Translations under genes and position numbers: made by a program
Part shown: positions 5,394 to 6,479 of the stretch, one piece after another
Layout: every line of letters begins with the position of its first letter
How positions within the stretch are numbered: the stretch's first letter is position 1
From: Acidobacteriota bacterium
GTDB lineage: Bacteria; Acidobacteriota; Terriglobia; Terriglobales; Acidobacteriaceae
NCBI GenBank assembly: GCA_021781255.1
Contig: JAJXXG010000022.1
Coordinates: forward strand, 1 to 6,479
DNA length: 6,479 nt
Reading direction: 5' to 3'
The notes under the pieces: model-generated
What the model saw: the letters and a program-made list of their open reading frames with translations, nothing else
Databases searched by the model: none
What the model was told of the DNA's origin: nothing

Positions 5394-6281
5394 ATGTCGT
5401 GGTTCAAGCGCGAGAGCGGCGAGTACGAGTCCTCGGCGGGCCGGCCGGCAACAGAGAACGGCCCCGATGCGGGCGCGAAAAACGTTCGCACCGAGGGCCT
5501 GTGGGTGAAATGTCCCGGCTGCCGCCAGCCCATTTACAAGCCCGATCTCGAAGCCAGCCTGAACGTCTGCCCCAGGTGCCAGCACCACTTCAAAATCGGC
5601 GCGCGCGCGCGCATTGAAATGTTGCTTGAGCCCGGCTACGAACTGGTCGATACCGGGCTGCGCTCAACCGATCCGTTGAACTTCAGCGACGTGAAACCTT
5701 ACAAACAGCGTTTGCGCAAGGCGCGGGAAGAGACCGGCCTTGACGATGCCATTCTGAATGCGCTGGGGCAACTGGGGCCGCACGACGTGGTGTTGAGCGC
5801 CATGGAGTACAACTTCATCGGCGGATCGATGGGCGCCGTGGTGGGCGAAACGGTGGCGCGCGCCGTGGATCGCTCCAGGCTGACGCGCACGCCGCTGATC
5901 GTAGTGGCTGCGTCGGGCGGTGCGCGCATGATGGAGGGCGTCGTGAGCCTGATGCAGATGGCCAAAATCTCCACCGCGCTGGCGCAGCTCGACGATGCCC
6001 GCGTGCCTTATATCTGCGTGCTCACTGACCCCACCACTGGCGGCGTAACCGCCAGCTTTGCCATGCTGGGCGACCTGAACATTGCCGAGCCCGGCGCGCT
6101 GATCGGCTTCGCCGGCCCCCGCGTGATTGAGCAAACGATCCGCCAGAAACTGCCGGAGGGATTTCAGCGCGCGGAGTTTCTGCTGGAAAAGGGATTTCTT
6201 GACGCCGTTGTGCATCGCAGGGATTTGAAGGCGTATTTGATTCGCGCGCTGGACTTTTTGAAGACGCCGACGGCGGCGTAA
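5394..6281 (+). CDS. accD: Acetyl-CoA carboxylase carboxyltransferase subunit beta
   Basis: AccD pairs with AccA to form the carboxyltransferase that moves the carboxyl group from biotin on AccB to acetyl-CoA, producing malonyl-CoA, the committed step of fatty-acid synthesis. The 295-aa length is normal. A four-cysteine zinc finger lies at residues 40-62 (CPGC, then CPRC; C40, C43, C59, C62), preceded by a polar, Gly-rich tail of about 30 residues. The crotonase-fold core carries SGGARMMEG at 174-182, TDPTTGGVTASFA at 211-223 and GFAGPRVIEQT at 238-248, which are family hallmarks for CoA and oxyanion binding. A 14-bp alternating GC run encodes part of the zinc-finger exit (IGARAR). No clear Shine-Dalgarno precedes the ATG; TACAAT ends 10 nt upstream. 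accA and folC, common neighbours elsewhere, are not in the window. Assignment is firm. Confidence 0.97.
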   Translation: MSWFKRESGEYESSAGRPATENGPDAGAKNVRTEGLWVKCPGCRQPIYKPDLEASLNVCPRCQHHFKIGARARIEMLLEPGYELVDTGLRSTDPLNFSDVKPYKQRLRKAREETGLDDAILNALGQLGPHDVVLSAMEYNFIGGSMGAVVGETVARAVDRSRLTRTPLIVVAASGGARMMEGVVSLMQMAKISTALAQLDDARVPYICVLTDPTTGGVTASFAMLGDLNIAEPGALIGFAGPRVIEQTIRQKLPEGFQRAEFLLEKGFLDAVVHRRDLKAYLIRALDFLKTPTAA

Positions 6282-6343
6282 TGGCCTGCTCTTTCCAGAA
6301 ATACCGCGTTTGCTGAGCATCGCCGCACAACCTTCAGGCGAAC
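6282..6343. other. Short convergent intergenic region, no clear terminator
   Basis: accD and the citrate synthase gene end facing each other with 62 bp between their stop codons. I looked for a bidirectional hairpin with flanking A and T tracts and found only 4-bp stems such as TGCT/AGCA near 6311, which are not convincing. Termination here is presumably Rho-dependent or weakly structured. Confidence 0.5.
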
Positions 6344-6479
6344 TCACCCTTTCTTTTGGCCGGCTGGCGCGCGCTCTTCGAGCGGAATAAAGCTACGGTT
6401 GCGTTCTCCGGTGTAAATCTGGCGCGGGCGGGCTATCTTCTGTTCAGCGTCGCGGTGCATCTCGTCCCACTGTGCGAGC
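6344..6479 (-). CDS. gltA: Citrate synthase, C-terminal end (partial)
   Basis: The minus strand is open from the right edge to a TGA at 6346-6344, giving the last 44 residues of a longer protein. It contains AQWDEMHRD, then EQKIARPRQIYTGERNRSFI, which matches the conserved C-terminus of hexameric bacterial citrate synthases, where the ARPRQxYxG segment lies close to the end. The enzyme condenses acetyl-CoA with oxaloacetate to citrate at the entry of the TCA cycle. The tail after this segment (PLEERAPAGQKKG) is a short basic extension of ordinary length. The active-site residues lie outside the window. The gene converges with accD; both use acetyl-CoA, but the opposite orientation argues against joint regulation. 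Confidence 0.88.
   Translation of the reverse strand, partial: LAQWDEMHRDAEQKIARPRQIYTGERNRSFIPLEERAPAGQKKG

Noticed and set aside
5664..6347. Minus-strand 227-codon frame opposite accD
   Set aside because: The His/Ala/Arg-rich translation is typical of the antisense of a GC-rich gene, and accD on the other strand is unambiguous.

Overview
The window looks like an ordinary chromosomal stretch from a GC-rich bacterium, most likely an acidobacterium. This is an inference. It rests mainly on the very large outer-membrane receptor with an N-terminal carboxypeptidase-regulatory-like domain (an Oar-type protein, a family strongly expanded in Acidobacteriota), together with the housekeeping genes beside it. 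No tRNA, rRNA, CRISPR array or complete mobile element is visible.

Left part (1-3826). A minus-strand reading frame entering from the left edge has only its first 14 codons in the window. It may be the start of an insertion-sequence transposase, but the evidence is thin. Two strong GC-rich hairpins (110-133 and 141-161) lie just beyond the stop codon of the minus-strand receptor gene (164-3550), which fills half of the window. The receptor gene and rlmH diverge from a 276-bp AT-rich intergenic region. That region holds a clear Shine-Dalgarno for the receptor, a 9-bp direct repeat with an 11-bp period, a 14-bp perfect palindrome and a second inverted repeat.

Right part (3827-6479). Four plus-strand genes follow: rlmH (ribosomal RNA methyltransferase), a cobO-type cobalamin adenosyltransferase, a small single-domain cupin, and accD (carboxyltransferase beta subunit of acetyl-CoA carboxylase, with its zinc finger). 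cobO, the cupin and accD are closely spaced and may be co-transcribed. The 109-bp gap between rlmH and cobO carries two arrays of heptamers in opposite orientation. The last 136 bp are the 3' end of a minus-strand citrate synthase gene that converges on accD.

The genes do not form one pathway. They cover nutrient uptake across the outer membrane, ribosome maturation, B12 cofactor assembly, fatty-acid synthesis and the TCA cycle. I found no convincing undescribed multi-gene system. The best leads are non-coding: the repeats in the two intergenic regions, the tandem hairpins after the receptor gene, and a possible leaderless arrangement of three start codons.
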